Part shown: piece by piece, positions 15,746-40,064 of the stretch
Layout of the letters: the number at the start of each line of letters is the position of its first letter
How positions within the stretch are numbered: position 1 is the first letter of the stretch
Origin: Zeus faber
Lineage: Eukaryota > Chordata > Actinopteri > Zeiformes > Zeidae
Direction: 5' to 3'
DNA: 64,000 nucleotides
Assembly (NCBI GenBank): GCA_960531495.1
Contig: OY482865.1
Coordinates: 16,126,951-16,190,950, forward strand
The notes under the pieces: model-generated
What the model saw: only the letters and a program-made list of their open reading frames with translations
Told to the model about the DNA's origin: nothing
Database searches by the model: none
Position numbers and translations under genes: made by a program

Positions 15746-17564
15746 TGTTATTATAATATATGTACACATATTTCCAAGTGCAATTCTTTTTCAAAAAAGG
15801 AAAATAAAAAGTACAATCCCTGATGTGCACTGTGTCAAAATATGTGCAGCACGCTTAGCACTCTGATTCCACTTTATGATGTTTTTCCTATATATTTTAT
15901 ACTGTTTATAGTGCTGACCCTGATACGCTCTCACATTTTGCTGCTGTAGCAATGTAAATTACCTATCTTAATATAAAATATTTATTTATATTAATATTCA
16001 TTCATTTCAAACTAATATTTCGACTGACATGTTTAAGAAAGATTTAGAGCTTTTCTTTTGTAGAATATAAGATTCGTCAACATTATACTTGATGGTACAA
16101 CACTACGATGGTACAACTATTGAAAAGTTGTAAAGCTATTAAAATCTTGGACGTACACACATTAAATATATACTTTTAATCTATTACATTGGGTTTTTTT
16201 TATTGTATCTTTCATATAAATGTACTGTAATTGTGAACAAAAAGTGAAAATTGTGCAGAAAAAAAGCTAAATTTATCAATTTATGTTATCGAGTGATTAA
16301 AATGTTCAAACAACATTCTCCAGTTTCAGAGATCACACACCAACTGCCTTGTTACTCCCATAAAAGTAGAAAACGAAACCAAGCACATGATTTTAGCCAA
16401 TTTATTGAGCAGATATTGTGGAACAGATACTTCTGAGGTACGTTGGTTGTTTAGTGGGAGAGGGTACAAAATGTTATTGTTTTTTAAAGGATAGTCCCAC
16501 GTTCTATTTGAACACAGTGAACAATTTCAAAATGACCATCTCATTTTCTGGCCAACAGCTAAACATGAATGGGGTACCTCATAAAATTTATATTCCACTC
16601 AGACTAATGCAATGCACCCAAACAGGTGAAGGAAACAGAAATTATATCAAAGTTATTTTGAATACATTTAGGATAGCCTGGAGAGCCATTTTCTAATTTA
16701 GCACCTAACGTGAAACATTTATGGCTGCTGGACATGGATCAATGGACTCTGGTGGCTGAGTTGGGGTTTTGTTGTGTTTTAATTTAAAGGATAAAAACCT
16801 AAACCAGCCAATGAATTCAGAGTAGAGAGTCACGTGATTTGAGAGCTGTAATGAGGTAATGCAAGATGGACTCTCGCTCAATTCTATCCAAAGAACCTGA
16901 GGTACACAAACAATGAGAGGAAGCAGCAAGAACATGACGGACAATAGGGGGACACATGAAGAAGAGAATATACACGCTGTTCAAAAGATCTGCAATCATG
17001 AGCACTTCCAGTCCCACACCCAATCCACGCCCCTTCTCCTCCAAAACATTGACAACAGAAAATCGGTTACATTTTCTAAATTTCATAATATAGCAGCACA
17101 CTCAAGTGATCATAAATGGCGATGTCATCTTTGCGTAAGACCAGATAGGAAAAGCTCATAGCAGCAAGAGAAAGACGTCTAGAATATAAAACATTTTTTT
17201 CAGTACTTTTTCAAATCTTTGAAAATAAAAAACAAAAAAAAACAAGTGTGGCTAAAAGTGTTTTTTTGTTTAAAGAAATTTAAAGCTTTTTTTTTTTTTG
17301 GCATTTTGCTCAACTAAATACATACATCTATGTACACATACATAGATAAACACACACACACACACACACACACAGAACAAACTCGTATTCCATATGATGA
17401 AAGGCAAAATCTTTCAAGAGGATTCACTCAATTCAGAGAGGATTTTACATAAAAAAAAGAACAAAAAAAAATTGAACCAAAACACATTTAGTACACTCTT
17501 TAAAAAAAAAAAAAAAATTGGCTATTAGGAAATACAAATATTCAAGTAAGATTAAGTGAATGAA

Positions 17565-17646
<82 letters not shown>

Positions 17647-19728
17647 TATATATACATACACTATATATATATATATATAGATGTAGATATAGATATATAT
17701 GTGTATATATATGGAGTCTAAGTCAACTTGGTTTTCTCGACATTTGCATAGCAACAGATTTGGTTCCATATTTCAACAAGACGACAAAATGCTAAATCCT
17801 ATACCTCCTCTTCCGACAGGGGATAGCTTTCGAGACAAAGTGCGTCACCCCGAATGGGAATCCAGCCCAGAAAAAGATCAAATAACTTAAAATAAAGAAA
17901 AGAGACAACAAAATAAACCAAAATAAAAGAAAAAACCCCCAAAAAAACATGGGCCTAACAGCCCGCCTAACTCTCCTGAACCACCATCCATTCCCATACT
18001 CGAGGAGCGATATCAAAAGTGCATTAAGATTGATCCGAGAACCCCCCACCCCCCCACCCCCCGCCCCCAACCCCATAATAATGACCAATTTAAACAAAAA
18101 AAAAAACTAAACTCGATGAAGGGAGAACTCGAGAGGCGAACCGGCCGGGCGAAATTGCAGTACACGCCCGGGGCGTTCCCTCGTGAAATTAACCCCCGAT
18201 CGGAGATCGGCAGGAACCAGCGTCGCCGGCTCCCGGGAGCCACAAAACTGCCAAAAAGTTCTAAGTTACATTAGCTTAAGTTTTCCTTCCCTCCCGCTTG
18301 GAAATTATTCCCCTAACAAGACAGGTCTACCCTCCTTTCATGTTTCACATACCGCTCACCGCTCACCAACTTACCATTCTCTTCCCCAGTAGCGAGGGTG
18401 ATATCTCGGGGCCGGAGGCGGTGAAGTACGTTTTTTCGACTCCGACCAAACCTGCATCCGGTGGGATTGTAAACCGCACCCACACGCAGGTCTTTACCTT
18501 TGTAGTTAACGGGCGACTGCGTCCGTTGGTGGGTGAAAGTGTTCCCCGAATCATGACGCCAAGCGGTATTTTCATCGCGGAGGACACGTCTAATCGAAAT
18601 ACCATCAGTCCAGTATGACCGTTTGGGTGTGATTGGGTACGTATTCGCCTCCTGCCCCTCGCCCCAAAAAATTATCTGTACGGGGGAATCGCCACTTACA
18701 CCGCTGCCACTTTTACATTTCTTCCTCCAAAACGTCCGAACCGACGGCCAAAACCTCCGACGCACCAACTGTACTTCCTCGAACTGAAATTGTCCCTAGT
18801 TACCGAATGCTCCGAAACGCCCTCCTAAGTGACGCACAGGAACGGACAACCCCCGAAAAAAGATCCAGGTTCAACAAAGCCTCTTGAACATCTCAAACGA
18901 AAGCCTCCGCCCTGTCGCAGCCGCCCCCCTCTTGTCCGAGCGGGCCCAGCCCACCCCGGGCCACAAAGTTTAATCATAAATAGTCAGCAGCGCTCCAGCA
19001 GAGGAGAGGGGATGAGCGACGCTTGCCACCGCTAGATTTCGGCTTGATTTTTGGGGGCCACCGACGTTTCGCCGCCACGCGGGGTTCCTCTACGTTACAA
19101 AGTCTCACGCACACACACACACACACGCGCGCGCGCACACACAAACATCGCACACGAGGAAACACCAGTGAAACTGCTCGAGATAAGAGTAACAAAGCTA
19201 GATGCGTGCGAGATAACAACCAAACAGAAGTAAATGATCATACAAGATTTCTTTTTTTTCTCTTTCTGACTAGATTTTATGGATAAAAGTATATTTATAT
19301 AATATGTATACAATTTTTTTTTTAGAAATTATTCAAGTATGAAAATATATTTAGGTTTCCACTTTGGGAAACTAAGGCACTACTTTTTTTTTTTTCTGTA
19401 AAAGATATCATACAGTTTTTGAAAAGCTTTGAATTTGAGTAAATGCGGAACGTACAACAGATCACCCCCCGCCCCCCCCCCCCCCAAAAAAAATTAATTC
19501 ATTCCTAAAGCGCAGTTTGTATTTCCGCTAGTGCCGCACCAATCCTGGTGGGAGTTTATGTGGAGGGAGCTCACGCGGGGTGGGGGCGGTGTGGGGTGTT
19601 TGAGGGTGGGGAGGGGGTAGGGTGGCGGGGGTGAGAAGGACACCGGCAGCTCATCGGTCGACCGACGCATCGACGCGCCGCCGGATGGGACCACCTTCCG
19701 GGGGCGGGGGGGCGGGGCGTCGAAGAGT
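15746..19728 (-). other. Likely ccnd2 3' UTR and downstream region
   Basis: About 4 kb follows the ccnd2 stop codon without another gene. Vertebrate CCND2 mRNAs have very long 3' UTRs, so much of this is probably transcribed. Its 3' limit is not determinable; several AATAAA motifs occur on the minus strand, for example at about 16397. It contains CA repeats (17347-17373), an AT/AC tract (17567-17697), poly-A/T runs, a CA/GC run (about 19106-19144) and a strongly G-rich plus strand (19575-19720). A GC-richer part (about 18100-19100) has no coding support. Confidence 0.5.
17567..17697. repeat. (AT)n-(AC)n-(AT)n microsatellite
   Basis: About 65 bp of AT, then ACACAC, then further AT runs and TAGA variants. 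It lies in the presumed ccnd2 3' UTR or downstream DNA. The short Tyr-Ile frames here are repeat artefacts. Confidence 0.95.
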
Positions 19729-30022
<10,294 letters not shown>

Positions 30023-30176
30023 GGCTCTCGCAGCTTCTCCCCCTTCCGCCCCTCCTCAAAGAAGACAAATAAATAGAATGGCAAGGCAGAGAGGAGAGGA
30101 CTGGGGGACAGAGAACAAGAGGAGAAGCATGGAGGGGTGGGGGAGAGAGAGAGGGGGGGGGGGGGGGAGAGAGCGC

Positions 30177-30209
<33 letters not shown>

Positions 30210-30300
30210 TGAGAAGAAGAAGAAGGAGGAGGAGGAGAAGAAGAAGAAGAAGAAGAAGAAGAAGAAGAACTGGTTCCGAGTCAAGTCCTCCTCTTCCTCT
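30023..30300 (-). promoter_or_regulatory. ccnd2 5' UTR/proximal promoter with polypyrimidine tracts
   Basis: Directly upstream of the ccnd2 ATG. The transcribed strand shows long CT, CCCCCC and CTT runs (complement of GA/GGGG/GAA at about 30146-30269). Such runs in a 5' leader or promoter can form triplex DNA. No TATA box is evident. The transcription start cannot be placed from sequence alone. Confidence 0.45.
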
Positions 30301-30949
30301 GCGCCCTGGGCTCTCCTGTCATTAGTTTGCAGAAAGTGACGCGGACATGTTCTCGGTTATGGTGGCGTGTGTGTAGATGCGAGCCCGGGCGCTGCCATGT
30401 GCACTGGTCTGCGGCTCCGGTGTCTCAGAAGGCGGATGAATGCCACCTCATTTGCAGCCCTTTGTGCGCTTCCTCCACCCAGCCGGCCCCACACATGCGC
30501 AGCAATGCATGCAAGGAAATGGGAAACGACGGTCCAAAAAAAAAAGAAAAGGGTTTTTTTTGTTTTTCTTCCCCCCCCCCTCGATCATCTCTACGCAGTA
30601 AATATAGATATAGTTTAAACCCATTGTTATAGTGTTGCAATTGTGCAGCTTTTTTCCCCTGTTGCAAAAGCTTTTGCATGTGCAATTCCGCTGTGATCCA
30701 TGTAATTAATGAGTTTTAACAGCTTGAACCATTTAAAAAGAAAGTAAGCCAAAGTAAAAAAAAAAAAGAATAAGTGTCTCATTATTTAACTTTATCTGAA
30801 ATAATTATTTTCCCCACACTCATAAATTTGGGGGAAAATTAGTAAAAATTAGTATACGTGTATATCTTATCACTTCCTTTCCCCCATTGCACACTGTGTA
30901 CTGTGTCTATACATAGGACACCGTATACACACTGTTTCTATACATATAA

Positions 30950-31027
30950 GCACACATATGTTTTGCTTATATATTTTTGCTTACATATTTCTGCTTTCTT
31001 GCTGTATGTATATTTTGCTGATTTAGA

Positions 31028-31078
<51 letters not shown>

Positions 31079-31165
31079 CTCTGAATTTTTCTTCCTACTC
31101 CGTATTTGGAATTTATCATGTCACTGCGCCATACTTGTGTGACTGCAAGTGATAAAGAATCTTGA
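30950..31165 (+). mobile_element. Retroelement 3'-tail-like relic with (TTA)n
   Basis: A (TTA)n run (about 31028-31075) is followed by a unique stretch ending 'GTGACTGCAAGTGATAAAGAATC'. This resembles the 'tgacaataaag-attc' 3' tails of fish non-LTR elements. Only the tail is left, so the family is uncertain. It lies in the ccnd2 upstream flank. Confidence 0.35.
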
Positions 31166-34100
31166 ATCGTGAATATGCTGAGCCTCGTAGGAGTATTGCT
31201 GTCTGGTGTTATTGATATGATGCTGCAGGAAGCCTTGTCTTTAAGGTCAGTTCATGTCCCCCAAATTATAGTGCCACCAGCTGCAGGTTGAAGTCATATG
31301 GAAGCGTCAGTGCAGGCTTTTCAGACATTGCCACTATAGGTGCGGACGGTCATATCGGATTTTCAATTTGAGTTATTCCAATGTGGATGTTCCTTGACAT
31401 CCCGACATTATCCATCAGGTATATGTCCGAAGAGGCTACAAACTAATGATGCTCAGTCCAGGTTTGTCACAGAGGGCGTCTCCCACTCATTTAAAAAAGA
31501 GTGGACCACCATCCTCAAGGGGCAGGAAGCTGTGAGGCCATCCACTTCCAAACCTCGCTGAGCCTCCTTTGGCCTCATTCAGTTGCTTGTGTTGTCTCAG
31601 TGAGATTATTTGTATTGATTTCCTCTGAGAAAAATTTAAGATGTCAGAATACGTACACAAAATCTCTTACAGTAAGCCATTCCGCCGGTATGTGAAGCAA
31701 TATTTAAATGGCATGACGAGATCTGATCTGGCCGGGCGAGGGCCTGAACTATGTCGTCTGCCAACGGAACAACTTCCACCCTCACAGAACTAAAGAAGTG
31801 TTTAATATCTCTCGCAGTTGAGTTGTTATCCGACCAGGGGAGTTATGTCCAGGTGGGACCGCCATTCTTTGTAGTCGTATCTTCTGGAGGGTTAACCTTC
31901 AGTATGTCTCCTTCAACTTCCAGTTATTCGACAAGTTGTTGTCCAGAGGAGAAATTGAAAGACCCATGCCACGTCCGACACTTGAGAGAAACGGAGGTGT
32001 CGGCACGGATAAAGCTTCTTTGCCCGTGGTGGCTGCTGTTTGTGCATGTGTCCAATGATAACACATGTCAGCCGCTATCACACACTCCGAGTCGCACAGA
32101 GGTAACAGAGAGCGCTAGAAGCCCTGGGAAAACGTGGAGGAGCGTGAAATCACCTTGATCCAAAGATTCCTGCTGCATACCAGTCTGCTGAACCCACCAG
32201 AGCACAGGGGCCCTGAGATGGGCAGCCCGCACTCCATGGGGGCCACGGACCAGGGGGGAAAGGGAGCGGCATCGACTGAGAAAGAAAGACAGAGGGAGCA
32301 AGGACAGAGACACCGATAATCACCATGGCTCACCCCATCGATTAGAGGCTTAAGCTGAGTTCTGTCCTCACTTGATAGCAGCAATATATTACATATAACA
32401 TGTCCTTTAAGTGGCTCTGACAATCAAATGTCACTAGTCTGGCATAAAAGTGAATATAAATGGGGGTAACGTGCTTCAAAACATCTCCCATTAATCAAGG
32501 AAGAGGGCCCAGAGTCTTTGAAGGGTACAAGAGATGGGACGGCTTTGGTCCACTTGATTTAGGAACATACATAGCGGCCAAAGACTGCCACTCTCGATTC
32601 CTTTGCACAGTGCAGCATGTTTTCATGCTTTGAAATCAGGGTGTAGCTCTTTCGCACCTTTTTGTGCATTTCCTGAAATGTTGAAAGAAAATAATTACAC
32701 CAGAGAGAGAGAGAGATAGAGAGAGGGGGAGGGGGGTGCTGGAAATAAACGCCGGATTTAGTTCAATACGGCAGATTTTCGGGGTCAAATTTATGTCCGG
32801 TTTGCCGGTGCATGGTGAGTCAAGCTGCTTGTTTGGGTTTACAGACACTGCATGCTATGGCTGGAATGCTGTGGTATGAGCAGCGGTGAACACTCCTCCC
32901 AGTGCTGAGTGATAGCTGGTGTGTCTCAGTCAGGGAACAGATAAAGTGCCTCTGTGTGTCACATGGCTGCATACATCAACTGATTACACCCTACTGGAAG
33001 TGGGCTAAACCCCCTGCTCCCTGAAAAGTCGGCTGGGTTCATGGGTGGCTGCATGCGCCTGCTCTCTCATACGGCGTTCCTGTCATGCTCTCAGCACCAC
33101 TGGGTGGGCCTCTACCACGGGTGTCGCACATCAAAGCTATTCTATTCCATTCTTCAAAAAGAAAATATTTTCCAAGAGACATTTTCATGGGGCTTTTTCC
33201 TGCGTAGGACCAGATCCGGCAGTCCGATTTGGTTCACATGTTCCTCTCAAGGTCTTGCTCATTCGCTGATAAGTAATTTTTGTCCGGTTACTCATGTGGC
33301 AAAAAGACGGGATGAGTTTGAATAAAATTAACGCACACTTTTTTCACTCCTCACACCTTTAATAAATGGTGTGCATTCACGTCACTGACAACGTTTTGGC
33401 AAGGCACCCGTGTGTGGATGGATGATTGCGCTGTCTTCACCCCCAGCATCAGCGCTGGGGATTGGAAATCCTGTTGTGCAGCTAGTTAATTTGAAACCAA
33501 CTGCCAAGTCAGATAGGAAAAGCAAATGGAAACTCATCAAATGAGAACAGGAAAAAGAGGGTGTTTCCCACACTGCGCCTCTGGAATGTTTTGGCTAAAC
33601 TGAGAGCCATCATTCCAGTACAAATGCCAACATTTGAGGAGACAATGATGGGACAGATAGCAACATCCGGGCCTCGACTTCAGTCTGGGCCTCGAACACA
33701 AGAGGGTTTCTTTTCTTTGGCTTGGCTCTGGGTCAATAGCTGTGCACCCCCACCCCCGCCGCCCCACCATTCTCAAGTGTGTATAACACTCAGACGTCCG
33801 GCAGCTTGCATCCCTCACTCCTACCAGAGCCACGGAGAACATTGCCCTATTCTCCAGCCTGCACCCAAAAGCGACGGGGGGGGGGGGGGGGGTTAGAGAC
33901 ACCAAGCACAAAGGGGAAGCTTGGGTTAAGTCATGGGCTGCAACGGACACGGGTTGGATTTTTAAGCGGGTGAGATCACATCCTCTCCATTAAATAGTGA
34001 ACAAATTCATATTCAAGCCACATGAGCCTCACGTGGGCAGACGTGGATGCGTTAGTGTCGAAACGTCGAGTCACGTCAACGTCACCTTAAATTAAAAGGT

Positions 34101-34404
34101 TTCTATTGTCTGTGCTTTACACAGATTTTCTTCTACTCTGTTTTTTTTTTAAATAATTGGCGTAAGCACCTGAGCGTGTGTTCACTGAATTCTCGCGTGG
34201 CCTGTGTGCATGTGTGTGTGTGTCTATATGTGAGGAAGACGGAGACGGATTTTCTTCATGCTGGTACACAGCTAGCTGTCTGTGTGTTATATAACTAAGG
34301 GGGGGCCCCCTGTGTTGTTCCAGCAGTCAGCTCTGAATTTTCCCTAGCGTTCCCCTACAACTCCCTCCTTCCACACACAAAGGGAGGCAGTGCAAAAGAC
34401 AGGG
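31166..34404. other. Non-coding upstream flank of ccnd2, no gene seen
   Basis: About 3.2 kb of unique sequence of moderate GC. It has only short simple repeats: a GA run at about 32702-32724 and a G run at about 33876-33892. No splice-consistent homologous coding sequence was found on either strand. It could contain ccnd2 enhancers, which need cross-species alignment to recognise. Confidence 0.55.
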
Positions 34405-34560
34405 CAAACGAGGGCCGGGGGACTCGGGGCCAGGGGACCAGGGCCGGGGCACTCTGGGCCAGGGGACCAGGGCCGGGGCACTCTGGGCCAGGGGACCAGG
34501 GCCGGGGGACTCAGAGCCAGGGGACCAGGGTCGGGGGACTGGCCAGAGGGAACCAAGGCC
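34405..34560. repeat. G-rich minisatellite, about 29-bp unit, 4-5 copies
   Basis: Tandem copies of a unit containing CCAGGGGACCAGGGCCGGGG and a CACTCT or ACTC spacer. The two central copies are identical and the flanking copies diverge. High GC with repeated G3-G5 runs gives quadruplex potential on the plus strand. It gives a false Gly/Pro-rich frame on both strands. Confidence 0.88.
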
Positions 34561-37018
34561 CGGGGGCCGAGAGGCAGCGGCTGCCGGTCATAAGTGAACA
34601 AGTGTGTGCAGCCAGAGATTAGGAAAAGAAGGACACAGACAAAAACTCCAGAGAACAGCTGGGGCCACGGATGCTGTGGCCACCGGAGCAACCTGATTGG
34701 CCACTGAACGGCCCTGAGCGGGCGTGTTCTCAGAGGTGGGTGGATGGGGGGGGGCGCTTCCTTCGTAAAGTCTTAAACGAGAAGAGCGACAATTCTTCAG
34801 AGGCAGGATGTTCAATAGGAAGATGAATCCGGAGGGAGATAGAGGAACTGTCGGCCCACGCAGGGACATGCATCAAACTATATCCCCCCTCTCCCCAACC
34901 TCTGGAGAGAGGAATGGAGAAAATGGAGGAATGGAGAAAATAAGCAATAGAAACTAGGCTGCTAATCAGCAGCAGAAAGCCAAGCATTTTCCAGTAAGTC
35001 ATTTTGCGCACGTTTATTTTTGGGGCATTGGGCCTCACTGGTCCACAAATAACACTGCTTTCTTCGGCTCCTGACTTCCCTCAGACTGTGCAACATTTCC
35101 TCTGCAGCACACTTACATTTCCCTCCTGAGAGACAGGAGGAAGCGGGGGCCCTCTCCGTATGAACGAAAGTGCTTTGAAAAGCGACGCTAGTGAGGTGAT
35201 ACACTGCTTATAAACTGCAGGTGGGGAGGGATTCAGGGGGCAGACTTCTGGGGCCTGGTCTGTCTGGGAGCTGCCTGGTGCTTTCCTGTGTGTGATGCAT
35301 GCTCACCCTGGGCCTCCTACACTCCTGCAGCGGCATAAAGGGGCCTCTGTGAGGCTGACTCAGCTCCAGCCCTAATTTAACTCGACGGACTCCTAGCCTG
35401 ATTAAATTCAGAGGGAAAGACTCGGGGCACTGATTGGGCCCCCATTCTTCTTGGAGCCTCGTGCTTCCAAACAGAAGGATTGAAATCATCTTGTCATCGG
35501 AGTGGGAGTTTGTGGAGTCTGTGTCCGTAACCGTAAAGCGCACGGCAATTAGAGGAGCTAACTTCAACTCTGATTCAGTCCAAACTCACAGATGCATATT
35601 GATAAGCGCTGTCAATCCCATAAAACTTGGTTAGAGAGGGAGATTTTATTTTCTTTGGGGCGGGCCCTCAATGGCATCGTTTTGAAACTGAAATCATTCC
35701 AGGAATCTTGGCGGGATACAGTACTGAGTCGCCGAAAAGTGAAATGCAGGCAGCGTGTCTGTTTGGGCTTGACCGCCTCAGTTATAAACTCAAAACCACA
35801 GACCAGTTCTTTAGGAAATCTACGAACCGCAGTGTCCTGACGCCACAGCGAGCAAAGACAAACATAAATACAAAACAAAACAAGAAAAACACTGTCTGAT
35901 GGCTAAATCAAACAATTTCCTTCCAATTACGTAACGCGCTATTCCAAAGTTGCCCCTAAACGATCTGCGAATAAAACTGAGGCGTGTCAAGAATATCTGG
36001 CAGGAAATACCACGCGGGGAATTAGAGTGGTGACAGTGCGCCTTGGGGTCAGTGACCACATCTTCCTCCGCCAGTCTCCTGGCGCAAGGCCAGGCTTTGA
36101 TTCTGTCACGCCCTGGGGGACAACTGAGATCCAGCCATCAGGGTGCTGCGTGTGGGCAGCACGGTAGTCTCCGTGGGGGCATCGCCGCCATCTTCCTGGC
36201 ATGTCGGAACACAGAAGCGCGCCAGGGCGTTCCTCTCTCTCCTGGCATGCCGAGGGATTTGAGGTACAGTGGAACATCACCGAAATCATCTCATCTCCAG
36301 CTTGAGCGAGGGAACATGAGACGAAGGGCGTCTGGTATGGAGCCAGCGGTAGATAGCCATTGCACCGTCCCCTGATACGACAATTAGTTTGTGTTCTCTC
36401 TGTGCTCATCTAAAAGCCTCCTCCTACAAACTACGCTGTGAAGAAAACTGAAAATAGGCTTTAATCTTTCTCCCATAATTCCTTGTTTTCTTAAAAACAA
36501 CACGGTCAGAATTTTCCCATGTCTTTTTTCCATGATACATGACTTTGGGTGCAGCCCTTTTTTAGCTCAGCGAAAAAGCCTAAAGCCAGTTCAACAGGCT
36601 GAGCCTCGATTCGAACACAGCACAAGAGCTTGACGTGCCCCTGCTCTCGTCAGAACCAGTTCAAATGAAAACCTGGAAAATAGATGAGTCTCCATCAAAT
36701 TTGAATTTACCTCCCACGTAATACCAAGCTAAATCGGAGCGATCATGATACAACATGCTACACGCTGACACGTTTCACACTCCTGAGAACAATGACATAG
36801 AATCCAACTAATCGTTCCCACAAGAACCTCCTTGTTCCGTAAGCAATCAGGCCTATTAATAACAGATACCCCCCAGAAGAAGCAGAAAATTATTCTCGTC
36901 TGGGGGTCAATCAAGAGGAAGTCATCAATTCTTCCCACCGAATATCTGGGAGGAACAGTGCATCGCTCCTTTTCTATTCCGCAGAAAACTATTATTCGTT
37001 GGTCAGCCCCTAGGCTGG
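34561..37018. other. Non-coding region, no gene seen
   Basis: Unique sequence without a recognisable exon. At about 36564-36625 there is a weak tRNA-like pattern (TTAGCTCAGCG and TCGATTCGAAC) that does not fold as a tRNA. Nothing else is supported. Confidence 0.5.
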
Positions 37019-37034
37019 TCTGTGTATGTGTGTG

Positions 37035-37108
<74 letters not shown>

Positions 37109-37116
37109 TGCGTGTG

Positions 37117-37194
<78 letters not shown>

Positions 37195-37226
37195 TGCGTG
37201 TGTGCGTGCGTGCATGCATGCGTGCA
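37019..37226. repeat. (TGCG)n/(TG)n microsatellite
   Basis: About 200 bp of alternating TGCG and TG blocks, with the block pattern present about twice (37030-37110 and 37111-37200). It is strictly alternating purine-pyrimidine, with Z-DNA potential. It produces long false Cys/Val/Arg/Ala frames. Confidence 0.96.
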
Positions 37227-39360
37227 TATGAAGGGACAGAGGGAGGTTCACAGTGATGTTCCGGGGCCCGGGACCGCGGCCGCTCTGGCCAGTCCCGGGT
37301 CACAGCTTCCCAGGCCCGAGACCTGAGGCCTGGTCCCCGGGGGAATGGTCTTGGAAGTCGTGGCCATCTACTTCTCAATCCTCCACAGTCTCCGCAGTGG
37401 GAACACTCCCCATCAGGGTGACCTACAAGCAGCGCACAGAGGATATGCATCCGAGGATGTAACACACACATAAGCTCAGTGGGTTAAATTTGGATGGACT
37501 CCACCACCCTAGCATTTACCATATACAGAATATCTTGTGATACTTGTCCAAAAAGTTTATGGAGCACTGTAAATACACAGTCTCATCAAGGTACACTAAT
37601 GTAGCTCATATGCATACATCACACAATGTGTGCCTATCAGATGTACCCACTGAGTTTAATCTATATTAATTCTGGGTGATGACGAACTCAGGCAGGTTCC
37701 GACTTCTACGTCCCCACTGATAACAGGAAGTAGCGACATGTTATGGTTGGAGCTGGGGCTCAAGCCCTCAGTCAGGATTCCCACCATCGCTGAGGAAATG
37801 AAAACACGGGGAGGCTGTCTTTATGGTTAACCCATGAGGACATAAATACTCGCAGAGAGAAGCCGGACTTTCAATTGGGGCCCTGAAAACTGATGACTGG
37901 GCAACAAATGACAACAAAAAAGAATTACACAACATCAAATAGCTCGGTGGAGCATGCTTCTAGCTGTGCAACCCCTGCGAGTCAGAACGCAAAGGACTGG
38001 ATTCATTCGTCCCCGTTCTGGCTTGTGACTTGAGTTTAAAGAACCAAACAAAACAAAAAAAAACATTCTCGAAAAAATCTGTGAAATGTGTAGCGTGGGA
38101 GGAGTGGTGTGACACACACGGCTGGTTAATAGACAAGAAAACAGCCGCTGCTTACAAGGTGCGGCGCCTCTCTCCACCCTTCGCAATCTCAACTGCCAAA
38201 ATGATATGTGATCTCAGATGTTTGTATTCCGCAGTGTTTCCCAAGTTCAGTCTGTACCCCAGAGGCATGCAGAAGCACGAAGATGACCTTCATGCAGACG
38301 CATGTGTTTGCTTTGCCTGTTACAGGAGCCACTTCCTCCTGCCCGTCAAACCTGTCAAGTCAAGCGCACGGCCTATTGATCAGAGAGGCGGCCGGCCAAG
38401 GTCAAGGGTAGTTTGGCCGGACTGTCAGGCGTTCGCGCCCACACAAACACGCACACGCACACACACACACACCCAAATGATGACCCAAGACATGATGATA
38501 GACACAAATAGATGAGGCGAGACAGAGGGAGGCTTATTCAAACAACAGGTCGTAAACCAAGAGGCCGATGGCCGCCGAGGTCAAGGCTGCGAAGGTATGG
38601 AATTGGTTGGATTGGGGAACGCGATAAAGGCCGTTTCCCCGGGTGTACCGAGCAGTCTTGCGAGACGTTAGAGAATTCAGGGGGCACGCGAGCAATCCGG
38701 CCAAATCATCTTGATGAGACACCAGGAAGCGCTGGGATCTAGATGGTCGGGGGAACAGGGGCGGGGTGGGTGTTTCGTGTCATTCTCGCCTCCAAGTTTT
38801 AAAATGTGCTTCTGCTCATCTCGCAGATAAGAGGTACCAGCATGATGCGCGGCGGTGCTAGAGAGAGCGCAACTGCAAGCCGGAGAAAGTGATAACACAT
38901 TTCCTCATGCTGTAATCATCCCCCGCTCCCCGCTCACCAGCTGAGCAGGAGGGAGATAGAGACACCACGCCGCCTGTGGCAAGAAATAAGAAACAATGCC
39001 AGATATTCAGGCCTCTATCCGCACATTCAAAGTCAGGCTACGGCCGTTTTAATCTGCCCCAAAGTTGGCGTCCAAAAGGAAATTAAGTGAGGCTGAGTCA
39101 TTCTGAAGACAGAGACGGATTTCGCACTGTCGTACGCCATTGCTCCCAGTGCCGAGGCTTCGCCGAAAACTCCTCTCTAAACACGGGGGTTATGAGCATG
39201 TTAAGCACGTCCTCTATCACACAATTTACCTGGTGTTAGACAATAAACAAGGCTTCTTCAGGCCTTTGACGTGTTCATTGCCATTACTCACAATATTCAT
39301 TTTAATTGAATGAATTTAGATTTTGGGGCTATTTTCTCCCTCACAGTAGTTCGATGGTAC
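37227..39360. other. Non-coding region, no gene seen
   Basis: Unique sequence with a CA run (about 38447-38471). At about 37938-38012 a tRNA-like A box (TAGCTCGGTGGAGCATG) and a poor B box (GGATTCATTCG) suggest a decayed tRNA-derived SINE on the plus strand. I find no coding exon. Confidence 0.45.
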
Positions 39361-40064
39361 ACTGATCAGCCACAACATTAAAACCACTGGTAGGTGAAGT
39401 GAAAGATATTTCACATCTCGTTCCAGTGGCCCCTGTGAAGGGGTGGGATGTATTAGGCAGTAAGTGAACAGTCAGTTCACTTGTCAGGAAAAATGGTCAA
39501 GCGTAAGGATCTGACCGACCTTGACAAGGGCTAAATTGTGATGGCTGTGGGGTGTTCCTGGTATGCAGTGGTTAGTACCTATCAAAAGTGGTCCAAGGAA
39601 GGACAACCGGTGAATCAGAGACAGGGTTATGGGTGTCCAAGGTTCATTGATGCACGTGATGCTTCAACCGGTCAGAGTGCCCATGTTGACCCCTGTCCAC
39701 CGCCAAAAGCGCCTACAATGGGCACGAGAGGTTCAGAACTGGACCATGGAGCAATGTTAGAAGGTGACCTGGTCTGATGAATCACGTTTTCTTCTACATC
39801 ATGTGGATGGGCGAGGTCAGGGCCCAATCCGATGGAGCATCTGTGGGATGTGCTGGAACAACAAGTCTGATCCATGTGGGACCCACCTCACAACTTACAG
39901 GACTTAAAGGATCTGCTGCTAACGTCTTGGTGCCAGACACCACAGGACACCTTCAGAGGTCTTGTGGAGTCCATGCCTCCAGGGGTCAGAGCTGTTTTGG
40001 CGGCACGAGGGGAACCCACACAATATTAGTGGTTATTAGTGATGGGTTTTAATCTTGCTGAGAG
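39361..40064 (+). mobile_element. Decayed Tc1/mariner-like transposon, internally deleted
   Basis: Begins ACTGATCAGCCACAACATTA, the terminal sequence of a common fish Tc1-like family. The transposase start MVKRKDLTDLDKG (39493 onward) is cut by a stop codon. A helix-turn-helix portion follows, then a jump near 39820 to the C-terminal catalytic part (NPIEHLW-like reading with a frame change, then the tail of the transposase). The middle of the gene is missing and the right end is degraded to GGGTTTTAATCTTG. It cannot encode a working transposase. Confidence 0.8.

Noticed and set aside
36564..36625. Possible tRNA gene (A-box and B-box-like sequences)
   Set aside because: Acceptor and anticodon stems do not pair and the spacing is irregular; at most a decayed tRNA-derived repeat.
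37938..38012. Possible tRNA gene on the plus strand
   Set aside because: The A-box match is good but the B box is poor and there is no cloverleaf; at best a SINE relic.
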